Shown in pieces: positions 44,036-54,093 of a stretch of 64,000 nt of DNA. Source of the stretch: Streptomyces djakartensis (GTDB lineage: Bacteria; Actinomycetota; Actinomycetes; Streptomycetales; Streptomycetaceae); assembly GCF_014651075.1 (NCBI RefSeq), contig NZ_BMWE01000026.1, forward strand, positions 1 through 64,000. Reading direction: 5' to 3'. A program made the translations under genes and the position numbers. The notes under the pieces were generated by a model. It saw only the letters and a list, made by a program, of their open reading frames with translations. It ran no database searches and had not been told where the DNA came from. Every line of letters begins with the position of its first letter. Positions within the stretch are counted from its first letter, which is position 1.

Positions 44036-44701
44036 ATGGGACAGCGGAAGGCTCCGAGGGACGGCGACCGGAAGGTCGGGCGACGCGCGTTGCTGATCGG
44101 CGGGGCGGCGGCAGCGGCGGGCACGGCCGTGCTGGCCCGGGACGAGCTCGCGCGCCTGTGGTGGCGGGTTCCCGGCGTGGAGAAGCCGCGCAAGGAAGGC
44201 GAGGTCGACTACGCGGGCGCGCGCTGGGTGGCGGCGTCGGACGCGAACTGGCGCCGTGCGGACCGGCCCGACGACTACGGCATAGACATGGTGATCGTCC
44301 ATGTCACCCAGGGAAGCTTCGACAGCGCGGTGAAGGCCTTCCAGGACCCGGGGCACAAGGCGGCCGCGCACTACATCGTCCGCCAGGACGGGCACGTCGC
44401 GCAGATGATCCGCGAGCTGGACGTGGCGTACCACGCGGGCAACCGCGACTACAACGAGCGCAGTGTCGGCATCGAGCACGAGGGCTTCGTGGACCGCCCG
44501 CAGGACCTCACGGACGAGATGTACGAGGCCTCCGCCCGTCTCACGGCCCTGATCTGCGCGCGGTACGGCATCCCCGTCGACCGCGAGCACATCATCGGCC
44601 ACGTGGAGGTCCCGGGCACGGACCACACCGACCCGGGGCCGCACTGGGACTGGGACAGGTACCTGCGGCTGGTGCGTCAGGCGCGTACGGTCCCGGCCTG
44701 A
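44036..44701 (+). CDS. Secreted N-acetylmuramoyl-L-alanine amidase (Amidase_2)
   Basis: A 221-residue peptidoglycan amidase. The N-terminus (RKVGRRALLIGGAAAAAGTA) is a twin-arginine-like signal, so export in folded form by Tat is likely. The Amidase_2/PGRP core runs from about residue 80: MVIVHVTQGSFDSAVKAFQD, AAAHYIVRQDGHVAQMIREL, VAYHAGNRDYNERSVGIEHE, and the closing HTDPGPHWDWDRYL with zinc His. No cell-wall binding domain is present. It lies between mnmA and the cysteine desulfurase on the opposite strand. Confidence 0.9.
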   Translation: MGQRKAPRDGDRKVGRRALLIGGAAAAAGTAVLARDELARLWWRVPGVEKPRKEGEVDYAGARWVAASDANWRRADRPDDYGIDMVIVHVTQGSFDSAVKAFQDPGHKAAAHYIVRQDGHVAQMIRELDVAYHAGNRDYNERSVGIEHEGFVDRPQDLTDEMYEASARLTALICARYGIPVDREHIIGHVEVPGTDHTDPGPHWDWDRYLRLVRQARTVPA

Positions 44702-44728
44702 TCGGGTCGGCGGGCCGGCCGGGCCGTG

Positions 44729-45898
44729 TTACGTCAGCCCCGCCGCCCTGGCCCGTTCCACCGCCGGGCCGATGGCCTTCGCCAGGGCCTCGACGTCGGC
44801 CTCGGTGGAGGTGTGGCCGAGGGAGAAGCGCAGGGTGCCCCGGGCCAGGTCCGGGTCGGTGCCGGTGGCGAGGAGGACATGGCTGGGCTGGGCGACCCCG
44901 GCGGTGCAGGCGGAGCCGGTGGAGCACTCGATGCCCTGGGCGTCGAGCAGGAGCAGCAGGGAGTCGCCCTCGCAGCCGGGGAAGGTGAAGTGCGCGTTGG
45001 CGGGGAGGCGGCCCTCCGGCGACGGGTCGCCGCCGAGGATCGCGTCCGGCACGGCCGTACGGACCGCGGTGACGAGCGCGTCGCGCAGGGCGCCGATCTC
45101 GCGGGCGAACCACTCGCGCTGCCTGGCCGCCAGCCGCCCGGCGACCGCGAAGGAGGCGATGGCGGGCACGTCGAGGGTGCCGGAGCGCACGTGCCGCTCC
45201 TGACCGCCGCCGTGCAGGACGGGCACGGGGGTGTGTTCACGGCCGAGGACCAGGGCGCCGATGCCGTACGGCCCGCCGATCTTGTGGCCGGTCACCGTCA
45301 TCGCGGCGAGGCCGGAGGCGGCGAAGTCCACGGGGATCTGACCGAAGGCCTGGACGGCGTCCGAGTGCAGGGGGACCCCGAATTCGGCTGCGACGTCGGC
45401 GAGTTCACGGACCGGAAGGATCGTCCCGATCTCGTTGTTGGCCCACATGACGGTGGCGAACGCCACGTCGCCGGGGTTGCGGGCGATCGCCTCGCGCAGG
45501 GTCTCGGGGTGGACGCGGCCGTGGGTGTCGACCGGCAGGTACTCGACGTTGGCGCCCTCGTGTTCGCCGAGCCAGTGCACGGCGTCGAGGACCGCGTGGT
45601 GCTCGACGGGGCTGGCGAGGACGCGGACGCGGGCCGGGTCGGCGCTGCGGCGTGACCAGTAGAGGCCCTTGACGGCGAGGTTGTCGGCCTCCGTGCCGCC
45701 CGAGGTGAAGACGACCTCGCTGGGGCGTGCGCCGAGGGCTTCGGCGAGGGTCTCGCGGGCCTCCTCGACGGTACGGCGGGCCTGCCGGCCGGATGCGTGG
45801 AGGGAGGAGGCGTTGCCGGTGGCACCCAGGTGGGCGGTGAGCGCCTCTGCCGCCTCCGGGAGCATCGGGGTGGTCGCGGCGTGGTCGAGGTAAGCCAT
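44729..45898 (-). CDS. Cysteine desulfurase (NifS/IscS type)
   Basis: A 389-residue PLP enzyme that takes sulfur from cysteine. N-terminus MAYLDHAATTPMLPEAAEAL, the PLP His in SPVEHHAVLDAVHWLGEHEG, Schiff-base Lys in MTVTGHKIGGPYGIGALVLG, the cofactor loop GGGQERHVRSGTLD, and the catalytic Cys in ECSTGSACTAGVAQPSHVLL. The loop around the Cys is of IscS length (group I). No IscU or Suf genes adjoin; proximity to mnmA suggests a role in tRNA thiolation, as in other actinobacteria. Confidence 0.94.
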   Translation of the reverse strand: MAYLDHAATTPMLPEAAEALTAHLGATGNASSLHASGRQARRTVEEARETLAEALGARPSEVVFTSGGTEADNLAVKGLYWSRRSADPARVRVLASPVEHHAVLDAVHWLGEHEGANVEYLPVDTHGRVHPETLREAIARNPGDVAFATVMWANNEIGTILPVRELADVAAEFGVPLHSDAVQAFGQIPVDFAASGLAAMTVTGHKIGGPYGIGALVLGREHTPVPVLHGGGQERHVRSGTLDVPAIASFAVAGRLAARQREWFAREIGALRDALVTAVRTAVPDAILGGDPSPEGRLPANAHFTFPGCEGDSLLLLLDAQGIECSTGSACTAGVAQPSHVLLATGTDPDLARGTLRFSLGHTSTEADVEALAKAIGPAVERARAAGLT

Positions 45899-45908
45899 GG
45901 TGAGCCCG

Positions 45909-45938
45909 ATTCTACGGCCCCCTCGCGAGCGGCCTCAG
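45909..45938 (-). promoter_or_regulatory. Promoter of the cysteine desulfurase gene
   Basis: TAGAAT (45914-45909) as -10 and CTGAGG (45938-45933) as -35 with an 18-bp spacer. The ATG is 10 nt beyond the -10, so the 5' leader is only a few nt long. There is no separate ribosome-binding site. Confidence 0.5.
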
Positions 45939-46047
45939 GTCCAGGTCGGCCGATTCCGAACGGAGGTGAACCGCTTGCCGGGGCGGCTGTGACCCGTCGC
46001 CCACGGGCCGGCCGCGGCTCGTCGGCGGGCGGTCGTCCGACGACGGC

Positions 46048-46314
46048 TCAGAAGCTCCAGGAGACCGTGCTGTCCGCCTGCATGAAGGCCACCAGGACCA
46101 CCAGGTCGGCGACGCCCAGGCCGAGACCCAGGTAGGCGCGGCCGCGGCGCTTGGTGCCGCGCCACAGGGCGACGCTCGCCAGCACGATGGCGAGCGGGCC
46201 GAGGAAGATGTTGAGGACGAGCAGGCCGAGCAGGCCCAGGACGAAGGACGCGACGGCCATGCCGTCGGTGTCACGGATGCCGGTACGGCGCGTGGCCGGT
46301 GCGGTGAGCTGCAT
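46048..46314 (-). CDS. Small DUF4190-type membrane protein
   Basis: An 88-residue protein with two transmembrane segments: MAVASFVLGLLGLLVLNIFLGPLAIVLA (around residues 19-46) and YLGLGLGVADLVVLVAFMQA. The first segment plus VALWRGTKRRGRAYLGLGLG is the DUF4190 pattern (LGI-GLV--PL-I--G-IAL), a family of unknown function. ATG 46314; GGGAGCAGATCACC precedes it. A short GTCGTC/GACGAC hairpin lies between its stop and the cysteine desulfurase. Confidence 0.8.
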   Translation of the reverse strand: MQLTAPATRRTGIRDTDGMAVASFVLGLLGLLVLNIFLGPLAIVLASVALWRGTKRRGRAYLGLGLGVADLVVLVAFMQADSTVSWSF

Positions 46315-46352
46315 GGTGATCTGCTCCCGGTGTCGGGTCGGCGGTGCGGTGG

Positions 46353-46520
46353 TCAGTGGGCCTGCGGGTGGCGTCGGCGGCTGTGGCGCTCGCGGAGCGC
46401 GAAGATGCCGAGCCAGGCGGCGATGACGGCACCGGCGGCGACGGAGAAGGTGAGCGGCGCGTGGGCGACGGTGCCCAGGAGCACGCCCAGCAGGAGGAGC
46501 GCGGCGACGATGAACAGCAT
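46353..46520 (-). CDS. Short membrane protein (55 aa)
   Basis: A 55-residue reading frame, MLFIVAALLLLGVLLGTVAH then APLTFSVAAGAVIAAWLGIF and a basic tail ALRERHSRRRHPQAH. Two transmembrane segments and a positive C-terminus. GGGGGTAG precedes the ATG by about 7 nt and third codon positions are almost all G or C, which supports it as coding. It lies 38 bp upstream of the DUF4190 gene and is probably cotranscribed with it. Family not recognised. Confidence 0.7.
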   Translation of the reverse strand: MLFIVAALLLLGVLLGTVAHAPLTFSVAAGAVIAAWLGIFALRERHSRRRHPQAH

Positions 46521-46600
46521 GGTGAACTACCCCCAGGGATTCGGTGAACGGTTGTGGTTACACTTGTTCACTGACTTCCCAGTCTAGCGCCTCCCATGAC

Positions 46601-46630
46601 TTTCCAATTCCAGAGAACAGTTGTTAACTG
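46601..46630 (+). promoter_or_regulatory. Leaderless promoter with operator for the TetR gene
   Basis: TTTCCA (46601-46606), a 17-bp spacer and TTAACT (46624-46629) precede the ATG at 46637 by 7 nt; no ribosome site exists. The palindrome CAGTT-GTT-AACTG (46618-46630) covers the -10 and is a likely autoregulatory operator. A second inverted repeat, GTGAAC (46544-46549) with GTTCAC (46566-46571), lies nearer the divergent small membrane gene. Confidence 0.5.
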
Positions 46631-46636
46631 CATGGT

Positions 46637-47275
46637 ATGAGTCACACCCTCGGCATCCGGCAGGCCCAGAAACAGAAGACCCGGCAGGCACTCCTGGACG
46701 CGGCCCTGGGGCTGCTGGAGGAGCAGAGCCTGAGCAGCCTCGGGCTGCGCGAGGTCACCCGCGCCGTCGGTGTCGCCCCGACCGCCTTCTACCGCCACTT
46801 CCGCTCCACGGCGGATCTGGGCGTGGCACTGGTCGAGGAGGCGCTGGGCAGCCTGCACCCGATGATCCGGACGACGGTGTCCACGACGGGTGACCACGAG
46901 GAACGCATCACGCGCACCATCGAACTGATCGCCCGTCACGTCGACGGGTACCCCGCCCATGTCCGGTTCATCGCCCGTGAACGACATGGCGGAGTTCAGC
47001 CGGTACGGGAGGCGATTCGCGGCCAGCTGGCCCGGTTCGCCCAGGAGGTCAAGGAGGAACTGGCCGAGGACCCGGTGTCGGAGGGCTGGTCCGAGGACGA
47101 CCTGCTGATGCTGGCGCACCTCTACGTGGACCAGATGCTGATCACCGCGTCGCTCTTCCTGGAGGCGCTGGAGGGGCCGGAGGAGGAGCGCGAGGAGCGG
47201 ACCCGGCAGGTCGCGCGGGTGGCGACCCGTCAGATGCGGCTGATCGGGCTGGGCCGCCACCACTGGCTGGACTGA
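46637..47275 (+). CDS. TetR-family regulator (FabR/fatty-acid type)
   Basis: A 212-residue TetR protein. HTH: KTRQALLDAALGLLEEQSLS, GLREVTRAVGVAPTAFYRHF then RSTADLGVALVEEA. The C-terminal part (HVRFIARERHGGVQPVREAI, LADLYVDQ-like LAHLYVDQMLITASLFLEAL) resembles FabR-like repressors of unsaturated fatty-acid genes. The neighbouring convergent gene encodes an acyl-CoA thioesterase-like protein, which would fit, but the operator evidence points only to the TetR gene itself and the divergent small membrane genes. Confidence 0.87.
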   Translation: MSHTLGIRQAQKQKTRQALLDAALGLLEEQSLSSLGLREVTRAVGVAPTAFYRHFRSTADLGVALVEEALGSLHPMIRTTVSTTGDHEERITRTIELIARHVDGYPAHVRFIARERHGGVQPVREAIRGQLARFAQEVKEELAEDPVSEGWSEDDLLMLAHLYVDQMLITASLFLEALEGPEEEREERTRQVARVATRQMRLIGLGRHHWLD

Positions 47276-47357
47276 CCGGCCCCCGCAAATCGCCTGGGGC
47301 GGCGCGCCCGTTTCGACGAGCACACCGCCCCCGGCATCGCGAGCGGCCGGGCAGGGC

Positions 47358-48218
47358 TCAGCCGAGCCGGGCCCGCGCCAGCTGCCGGGACTGGGCCACC
47401 AGCCGGCCGGCGCTGTCCCAGACCTCGGCGTCCTCCTCGAGGAAGCCGCCGGCGAGGTTGCGGGTGGTGATCGACACACGCAGCGGGCCCGGCGCCGGCC
47501 GGCAGCGCACATGCACGGTGAGCTCGACGGTGGGCACCCAGCCCTTCAGCCCGAGTTCGAACGCGGTGGGCGGCAGGGCGTCCACGGCCAGCAGCAGGGA
47601 GAGCGGGTCGTGGTCGCGGCCGTCCGCGAGGCCGAACCAGGCCCGCATCTCGCCCTTGCCGGACGGCTGCCCGAGGGCCCAGCCCAGCGTCGACGGGTCG
47701 AGCTTGAGCATCAGGCGGTCGGTGATGGCCGAGCTTCCGGGAACGGGGGCGGGCCCGTCCTCGGGGCCGAAGCAGTGCTCCATCGGGGGGATGGCGGGCG
47801 GCTCGGCCGTCGTACGGACGTCGTCGGGCAGGGAGTCCAGGTCGCCGTAGGAGGCGAGGACTCGGATGCGTTCGACCTCGCGGCCCTCGTCGTCGTACTG
47901 GAAGAGGGAGGCCTGGCCGGTCGACAGGGTCCGGCCGGTGCGGACGACGTCCGTGCGGACGACGGCCGGGCCGGGCCGGGACGCGGTGAGGTAGTGCGCC
48001 GAGATCGTGAAGGGGTCGGTATGCGGCAGGGCGTCCGCCAGGGCGCGGCCCAGGACGGCCAGCAGGTAGCCGCCGTTGACGGCGTTGAAGATCGTCCAGC
48101 CCGCGGAGAGATCGATGTCGTAGACGCCGTGCGAGCGGCGGGTGACCGCGGTGTCGCGGTCGAACTCACTGTCGCCGATCGTGGCCCGGACGGCCGGGGC
48201 GGTGGCTGCTTCTGACAT
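47358..48218 (-). CDS. Double-hotdog thioesterase (TesB-like)
   Basis: A 286-residue protein of the acyl-CoA thioesterase II superfamily. Hotdog 1: SAGWTIFNAVNGGYLLAVLG then RALADALPHTDPFTISAHYL. Hotdog 2: DPLSLLLAVDALPPTAFELG and VPTVELTVHVRCRPAPGPLR then VSITTRNLAGGFLEEDAEVW. Such proteins hydrolyse acyl-CoA esters in the cytoplasm; chain length is not predictable. ATG 48218. Confidence 0.85.
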   Translation of the reverse strand: MSEAATAPAVRATIGDSEFDRDTAVTRRSHGVYDIDLSAGWTIFNAVNGGYLLAVLGRALADALPHTDPFTISAHYLTASRPGPAVVRTDVVRTGRTLSTGQASLFQYDDEGREVERIRVLASYGDLDSLPDDVRTTAEPPAIPPMEHCFGPEDGPAPVPGSSAITDRLMLKLDPSTLGWALGQPSGKGEMRAWFGLADGRDHDPLSLLLAVDALPPTAFELGLKGWVPTVELTVHVRCRPAPGPLRVSITTRNLAGGFLEEDAEVWDSAGRLVAQSRQLARARLG

Positions 48219-48264
48219 GGGCCGAACAGTACAAGAACTAATTACTAAGCGGTAGCTTTCCTCG

Positions 48265-48939
48265 TCAGGGCAGCGAGGGCTGCTCCTCCTCGCTCACCAT
48301 GGACCGCCGGTGCCACGCCCGCGGAGCCCGCCAGTGGTAGCGCATCGCCAGCAGGCGCAGCACGAAGCCGGTGATCACCGCGAGGGCACTGGTGAACGGG
48401 TTCAGGGCGTCGTAGCGGATGCACAGGGCGACCATGGCGGAGCCGATGATCGCCGGGACCGCGTACAGGTCACGGTCCCAGCGCAGCAGCGAGGGAACCT
48501 CGTTGGCGAGGACGTCCCGCAGCACGCCGCCGCCCACGGCGGTGGTCAGCCCCAGGCCGGCCGAAGCGGTCAGGCCGAGCCCGTACTCGTACGCCTTGAT
48601 CGTGCCCGCGACGCAGAACAGGCCGAGGCCGGCCGCGTCGAAGACGTTGACGGCGACCTGGATGCGTTCCACCTGCGGGTGCAGGAAGAAGACGAGGAGC
48701 GTGGCGAGCAGCGGAGTGAGGAAGTAGCCCAGGTCCGTGAAGGCGGCGGGCGGTACGGCCCCGATGACCAGGTCCCGGAAGAGTCCCCCGCCCAGGGCCG
48801 TGACCTCGGCGAGCACGGCCATGCCGAACACGTCGAAGTTCTTGCGCACGGCCAGCAGGGCGCCGGAGATCGCGAAGACGAAGATGCCGATCAGGTCGAG
48901 CGTGTGCTGGACGGACGGACTGAAGAGTTGCTGGAGCAC
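48265..48939 (-). CDS. TRIC/UPF0126-family membrane channel
   Basis: A 224-residue membrane protein with the duplicated glycine-hinge of prokaryotic TRIC cation channels (YicG/UPF0126). Repeat 1: DLIGIFVFAISGALLAVRKN then FDVFGMAVLAEVTALGGGLF RDL. Repeat 2: AGLGLFCVAGTIKAYEYGLG and LGLTTAVGGGVLRDVLANEV. Seven helices; a basic tail ends RRSMVSEEEQPSLP. I use GTG 48939 because GGGGAAGA sits 6-8 nt upstream; GTG 48957 has no such site. It probably conducts K+ or small cations, inferred from structures of the family. Confidence 0.88.
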   Translation of the reverse strand: MLQQLFSPSVQHTLDLIGIFVFAISGALLAVRKNFDVFGMAVLAEVTALGGGLFRDLVIGAVPPAAFTDLGYFLTPLLATLLVFFLHPQVERIQVAVNVFDAAGLGLFCVAGTIKAYEYGLGLTASAGLGLTTAVGGGVLRDVLANEVPSLLRWDRDLYAVPAIIGSAMVALCIRYDALNPFTSALAVITGFVLRLLAMRYHWRAPRAWHRRSMVSEEEQPSLP

Positions 48940-48961
48940 CCGGACATCTTCCCCCACGGGT

Positions 48962-48995
48962 GAGCCCCCGCCCTGATGTGCGAGGGCGGGGGCTC
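48962..48995. terminator. Terminator of the oligopeptide ABC operon
   Basis: GAGCCCCCGCCCT (48962-48974) pairs perfectly with AGGGCGGGGGCTC (48983-48995), 13 bp with an 8-nt loop, 8 bp past the stop of the last ATPase gene. Confidence 0.85.
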
Positions 48996-49003
48996 GGGAA
49001 GGG

Positions 49004-50139
<1,136 letters not shown>

Positions 50140-50143
<4 letters not shown>

Positions 50144-51222
50144 AGCTTCGGCGCAATCTCTTCGGTCCAGATACGCTCCCGCTGCTCCTGCGTCATGTGG
50201 CAGGCGGCCCAGTGCGAGCCGCCGACCTCGGTCAGCTCGGGGCGGACCGTGCGGGTGACGTTGTCCTTCGGGATGTCCGCGTACGGGCAGCGCGGGTTGA
50301 AGGCGCAGCCGGACGGGAGGTTGATGAGGGAGGGCGGCGCGCCCTTGATCGGGATGAGCCGGTCGGTCTCCTCGCGGTCCAGCCGCGGCATCGAACCGAG
50401 CAGTCCCCAGGTGTAGGGGTGCCGGGGCTCGGAGAACACGTCCTCGGCGGGGCCGCGCTCGACGCACCGGCCGCCGTACATGACCAGCAGGTCGTCGGCC
50501 ATCTCGGCGACCACACCCAGGTCGTGGGTGATCATGATGACGGCGGAGCCGAACTCCTTCTGCAGGTCCCGGATCAGGTCGAGGATCTGCGCCTGGACGG
50601 TGACGTCCAGGGCGGTGGTCGGCTCGTCCGCGATGAGCAGCTCGGGGTTGTTGACCAGCGCCATGGCGATCATGGCGCGCTGGCGCATACCGCCGGAGAA
50701 CTCGTGCGGGTAGCCGTCCACGCGCTTGGCCGGCTCGGGGATGCCGACCCGGTCCAGCATCTCGACCGCCCGCTGCCGGGCGGCCTTCTTGCTGACGTCG
50801 TGGTGGACGCGGTACGCCTCCACGATCTGCTGCCCGACCGTGTAGTAGGGGTGCATGGCCGACAGCGGGTCCTGGAAGATCATGGCCATCTTCCGGCCAC
50901 GCAGCCGCCGTACCTCGTCGGGGTCGGCCGCGATCAGCTCCTGGCCGTCGAGCCAGACCTCGCCGGTGACCTTGGCCCGGGCCGAGCGGTGCAGTCCCAT
51001 CACGCCGAGCGAGGTGACGGACTTTCCGGAGCCCGACTCGCCCACGATGCCCAGGGTCTTGCCCTTGCGCACGTCGAAGCTGACCCCGTCCACCGACTTG
51101 ACCAGGCCGTCGTCGGTGTCGAAGTGGATGCGCAGGTCGCGGACGGACAGGAACGCGTCGTCCGGGGCGGACGGGGCGGTGGTGTCCGGTTCGCCGAGCG
51201 CGGCTTTGTCGAGCTTGCTCAC
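50140..51222 (-). CDS. Oligopeptide ABC importer ATPase (DppD/OppD type)
   Basis: A 360-residue ATPase. FLSVRDLRIHFDTDDGLVKS, Walker A GESGSGKSVTSLG, Q-loop MIFQDPLSAMHPYYTVG, signature FSGGMRQRAMIAMAL, Walker B LLIADEPTTALDVT, H-loop ITHDLGVVAEMADD. C-terminal Cys motif GCAFNPRCPYADIPKDN and WAACHMTQEQ. GTG 51222 overlaps the stop of the permease (GTGA, 51222-51219). Confidence 0.93.
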
Positions 51223-52277
51223 GAGTACCTCACCCGGGGGTCGATGGCGGCGTACACCAGGTCGACGATCAGATTGCACAAGACGATGAAGAACGCGGCT
51301 ACCAGGGTCACGCCCATCACGATGGGGAGGTCGTTGTCCTTGATGGCCTGGACCGAGTATGCGCCGATGCCCTGGAGGGAGAACACGGTCTCGGTGAGCA
51401 CCGCGGTGCCGACCAGGGTGCCGAAGTCCATGCCGAAGATGGTGACGATCGGGGTGAGCGCGGAGCGCAGGCCGTGCTTGGCGACGACCGTGGTCTCCGT
51501 CAGGCCCTTGGCCCTGGCCGTTCTGATGTAGTCCTCGCTCATCGTCTCCAGCATGCCCGCGCGGGTGAGCCGGGCGTAGAGAGCGGAGAAGAGGAAGGCG
51601 AGGCTGACCCAGGGCAGCATCAGATGCCAGGCCCATTCGGCGGGGTTCTCGGTGAACGGGACGTAGTCGATGCTGTCCCAGACCGGGATCTCGTAGACGA
51701 AGAGCGCGAGGAGGATCTGGCCGGTGAAGAAGATCGGGAGCGACACGCCGGCGAGCGCGATGAACATGGAGACGCGGTCGATCGGCCTGCCCTTGCGCAG
51801 AGCCGAGATCACACCGGTCGTCACTCCGGTGACCAGCCAGATCACCGCCGCACCCACAGCCAGGGAGAAGGAGACCGGGATCCGCTGCTCCAGCTGCGGC
51901 CACACCTCGATGTGGCTCTTGAAGGAGTACCCGAAGCAGGGTGCGCCGCAGTGCGTCGCGTCGGGACCGAACGTGTAGTCGGCGCCCACCACGAGGCCCT
52001 TCAAGAAGTTCCAGTACTGCTCGTAGACGGGCTGATCCAGTCCCAGGTTCTTCTTGATCGCGGCGACGGACTCGGGGTTCGCGTCCTTGCCGACGTACTG
52101 GGTGGCCAACTGGTCGGCCGTCTGGCCCCCGAGCCGGGGCACCAGGAAGAAGATGGCGAAAGTGACTGCGCTGACCACCAGCAGCAACAGCACCGCGCCC
52201 ATGACGCGTCGGAGGATGTACGCAGCCACAGCTGTCCGGCCCCGGGTGGCCGCGGCGGGATCGTCCGCCGCGGCCAC
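51219..52277 (-). CDS. Oligopeptide ABC importer permease (DppB/OppB type)
   Basis: A 352-residue permease with six helices. TM1 is YILRRVMGAVLLLLVVSAVT; the extracellular stretch LGLDQPVYEQYWNFLKGLVV is the OppB signature; it carries an unusual Cys-containing insert (FGPDATHCGAPCFGYSFKSH) that could form a disulfide outside the cell. The EAA loop is DYIRTARAKGLTETTVVAKH; the end is VYAAIDPRVRYS. GTG 52277 with GGTGAAGG upstream. Confidence 0.92.
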   Translation of the reverse strand: MAAADDPAAATRGRTAVAAYILRRVMGAVLLLLVVSAVTFAIFFLVPRLGGQTADQLATQYVGKDANPESVAAIKKNLGLDQPVYEQYWNFLKGLVVGADYTFGPDATHCGAPCFGYSFKSHIEVWPQLEQRIPVSFSLAVGAAVIWLVTGVTTGVISALRKGRPIDRVSMFIALAGVSLPIFFTGQILLALFVYEIPVWDSIDYVPFTENPAEWAWHLMLPWVSLAFLFSALYARLTRAGMLETMSEDYIRTARAKGLTETTVVAKHGLRSALTPIVTIFGMDFGTLVGTAVLTETVFSLQGIGAYSVQAIKDNDLPIVMGVTLVAAFFIVLCNLIVDLVYAAIDPRVRYS

Positions 52278-52318
52278 CCGGTGCCTTCACCTGCCTTTCA
52301 GAGGTTCCGGCCTGCTGG

Positions 52319-54067
52319 TTACTTCGAAGAGCCCATCAGCAGGTAGTCGTACATACCGAGGTAGGCCTGCGTGACCGTGACGTTCGTCGCGGACGTGGGC
52401 CGGAGCAGCAGGTTCTTGCGGTAGATGACCGGGACGACCGAGGCGTTGTCGAGGACCATCTTGTCGATCTCGCCCCAGGCCTTGGTACGGGCGGCGGCGT
52501 CGGTGTTGCCGATCGCGTCCGTCAGGGCCTTGTTGATCTTCGGGTCGTCCAGCTCCATCAGGTTGTTGCCGCCCGAGGGCTTGATGGCCGCGCCGTTGAC
52601 GATCTGGTCGAGGAAGCCGTAGCCGGTCGGCCAGTCGGCGCCCCACGCCATCGAGAGCATGCCGAGCTTGTTCTTGTGCACGTAGCTCGGGACACCGGCG
52701 AAGTTGGAGAAGTACTTGCCCGCCGGGAACTGCTTGATCTCGATGTTGATGCCGATCTTCTTCAGCGACGCCTGGACGGCCGTCGCCTGCGCCACCTCGG
52801 CGGGGCGGTCGGAGCGGGCGGTCATTATCGTGCTGAAGCCGTTCGGCTTGCCGCACTCCTTCAGCTCCGCCTTGGCCTTGGCCACGTCACCCTTGTGACC
52901 CTCGGTCGCGTAGGTGTCGAACTTGGTGTAGCCGTTGACCGACGGCGGCAGCAGCGTGGTCGCCACGTCACCCTTCGGGGAGCCGCCCATGGCGTCGAGC
53001 ACCGACTGCTTGTCGAGGCCCCACTGCACGGCCTTGCGGCAGTGGATGTTGTCGAACGGTGCCACCTTCAGGTTCAGCGCGATGTACTGCGTCGCACCCG
53101 CGTACGAGCTGTCCGTCTGGTTGGCGTACTTGCCGCGCAGCACCTTCGGCTGGGTCTGCGGCTGCACACCGGTGCCGCCCGCGTCAGCCGTGGTCTTGTC
53201 GGAGAGCAGGTTGTTGTCGACCGTGACCGGGTTGACCTTGAACTTGATCGTGACCTTGTCCGGCAGGGCCTTGCGGATCGGGTCCGTCTTCGGGTCCCAC
53301 TGCTTGTTGCGCACGAGGGTGGCGCCGCGGCCCTCCTCGTAGGACTGGAACTGGTACGGGCCGGTGGACTGGATGGCCTGCACGTACTTCGCGCCGGTGT
53401 CCTTCGCCTGCGGCACGGGGGCCGTCTGCGAGAACGTCGCCAGGTAGTCGAAGTCGGCGAACGGCTGCTTCAGCTTGAAGACGATGGTCCGGTCGTCCGG
53501 CGTCTCGATGGACTTCAGGCCCTCGGCGGACTTGTCCTTGTAGGGACCCTTGTACTTGTCGCCGCCTTCCAGGTACGACTTGAAGTACGTCGGGCCGTTG
53601 GACAGGGCCTCGGGCGCGAAGTTGGAGCGCTCGATGGCGTACTTCACGTCCTTGGACGTCACCGGGGTGCCGTCCTGGAACTTCACACCGGCGCGCAGCT
53701 TGTACGTCCAGGTCTTGGCGTCCGGGCTGGACTTGCCGAGCCCCTCGGCGAGGTCCGGCACGACCTCCAGGCCTTCCTTGCCCGCCGCCGGCTTGAACGA
53801 GGTGAGCGTCCGGCCGTAGAGGCGGGAGAAGTTCTGCACCCAGCCGTAGTACGTGTTGCCCGGGTCGAGGGAGTCCGGCACGTCCGAGTGCTCGTACGAG
53901 ACCGTCCCGCCCTTCTTGCTGGACGCGTTGACGATCGAGTTCAGCGCGGCGTCCTTCTTGCCGTTGCCTCCCCCGTCGTTGTCGTCACCACCGCCGCCGC
54001 ACGCGGCAGCTCCCAGCGACAGTGCCAGGACCGACGCAACGCCGGCGGTCACCCTTCTCGTCTTCAC
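52319..54067 (-). CDS. Oligopeptide ABC importer substrate-binding lipoprotein
   Basis: A 582-residue SBP_bac_5 peptide-binding protein. Signal VTAGVASVLALSLGAAAC with Cys at about residue 22 and a glycine/aspartate linker (GGGGDDNDGGGNG). Core motifs: GTVSYEHSDVPDSLDPGNTY, WTYKLRAGVKFQDGTPVTSK, IQSTGPYQFQSYEEGRGATL, QYIALNLKVAPFDNIHCRKA. GTG 54067 is chosen because GAGGGGG ends 9 nt upstream; ATG 54085 has no ribosome site. It lies between the two permease genes rather than first in the operon. Confidence 0.91.
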   Translation of the reverse strand: MKTRRVTAGVASVLALSLGAAACGGGGDDNDGGGNGKKDAALNSIVNASSKKGGTVSYEHSDVPDSLDPGNTYYGWVQNFSRLYGRTLTSFKPAAGKEGLEVVPDLAEGLGKSSPDAKTWTYKLRAGVKFQDGTPVTSKDVKYAIERSNFAPEALSNGPTYFKSYLEGGDKYKGPYKDKSAEGLKSIETPDDRTIVFKLKQPFADFDYLATFSQTAPVPQAKDTGAKYVQAIQSTGPYQFQSYEEGRGATLVRNKQWDPKTDPIRKALPDKVTIKFKVNPVTVDNNLLSDKTTADAGGTGVQPQTQPKVLRGKYANQTDSSYAGATQYIALNLKVAPFDNIHCRKAVQWGLDKQSVLDAMGGSPKGDVATTLLPPSVNGYTKFDTYATEGHKGDVAKAKAELKECGKPNGFSTIMTARSDRPAEVAQATAVQASLKKIGINIEIKQFPAGKYFSNFAGVPSYVHKNKLGMLSMAWGADWPTGYGFLDQIVNGAAIKPSGGNNLMELDDPKINKALTDAIGNTDAAARTKAWGEIDKMVLDNASVVPVIYRKNLLLRPTSATNVTVTQAYLGMYDYLLMGSSK

Positions 54068-54093
54068 CTGAGGTAGCCCCCTCATTCGATGGA

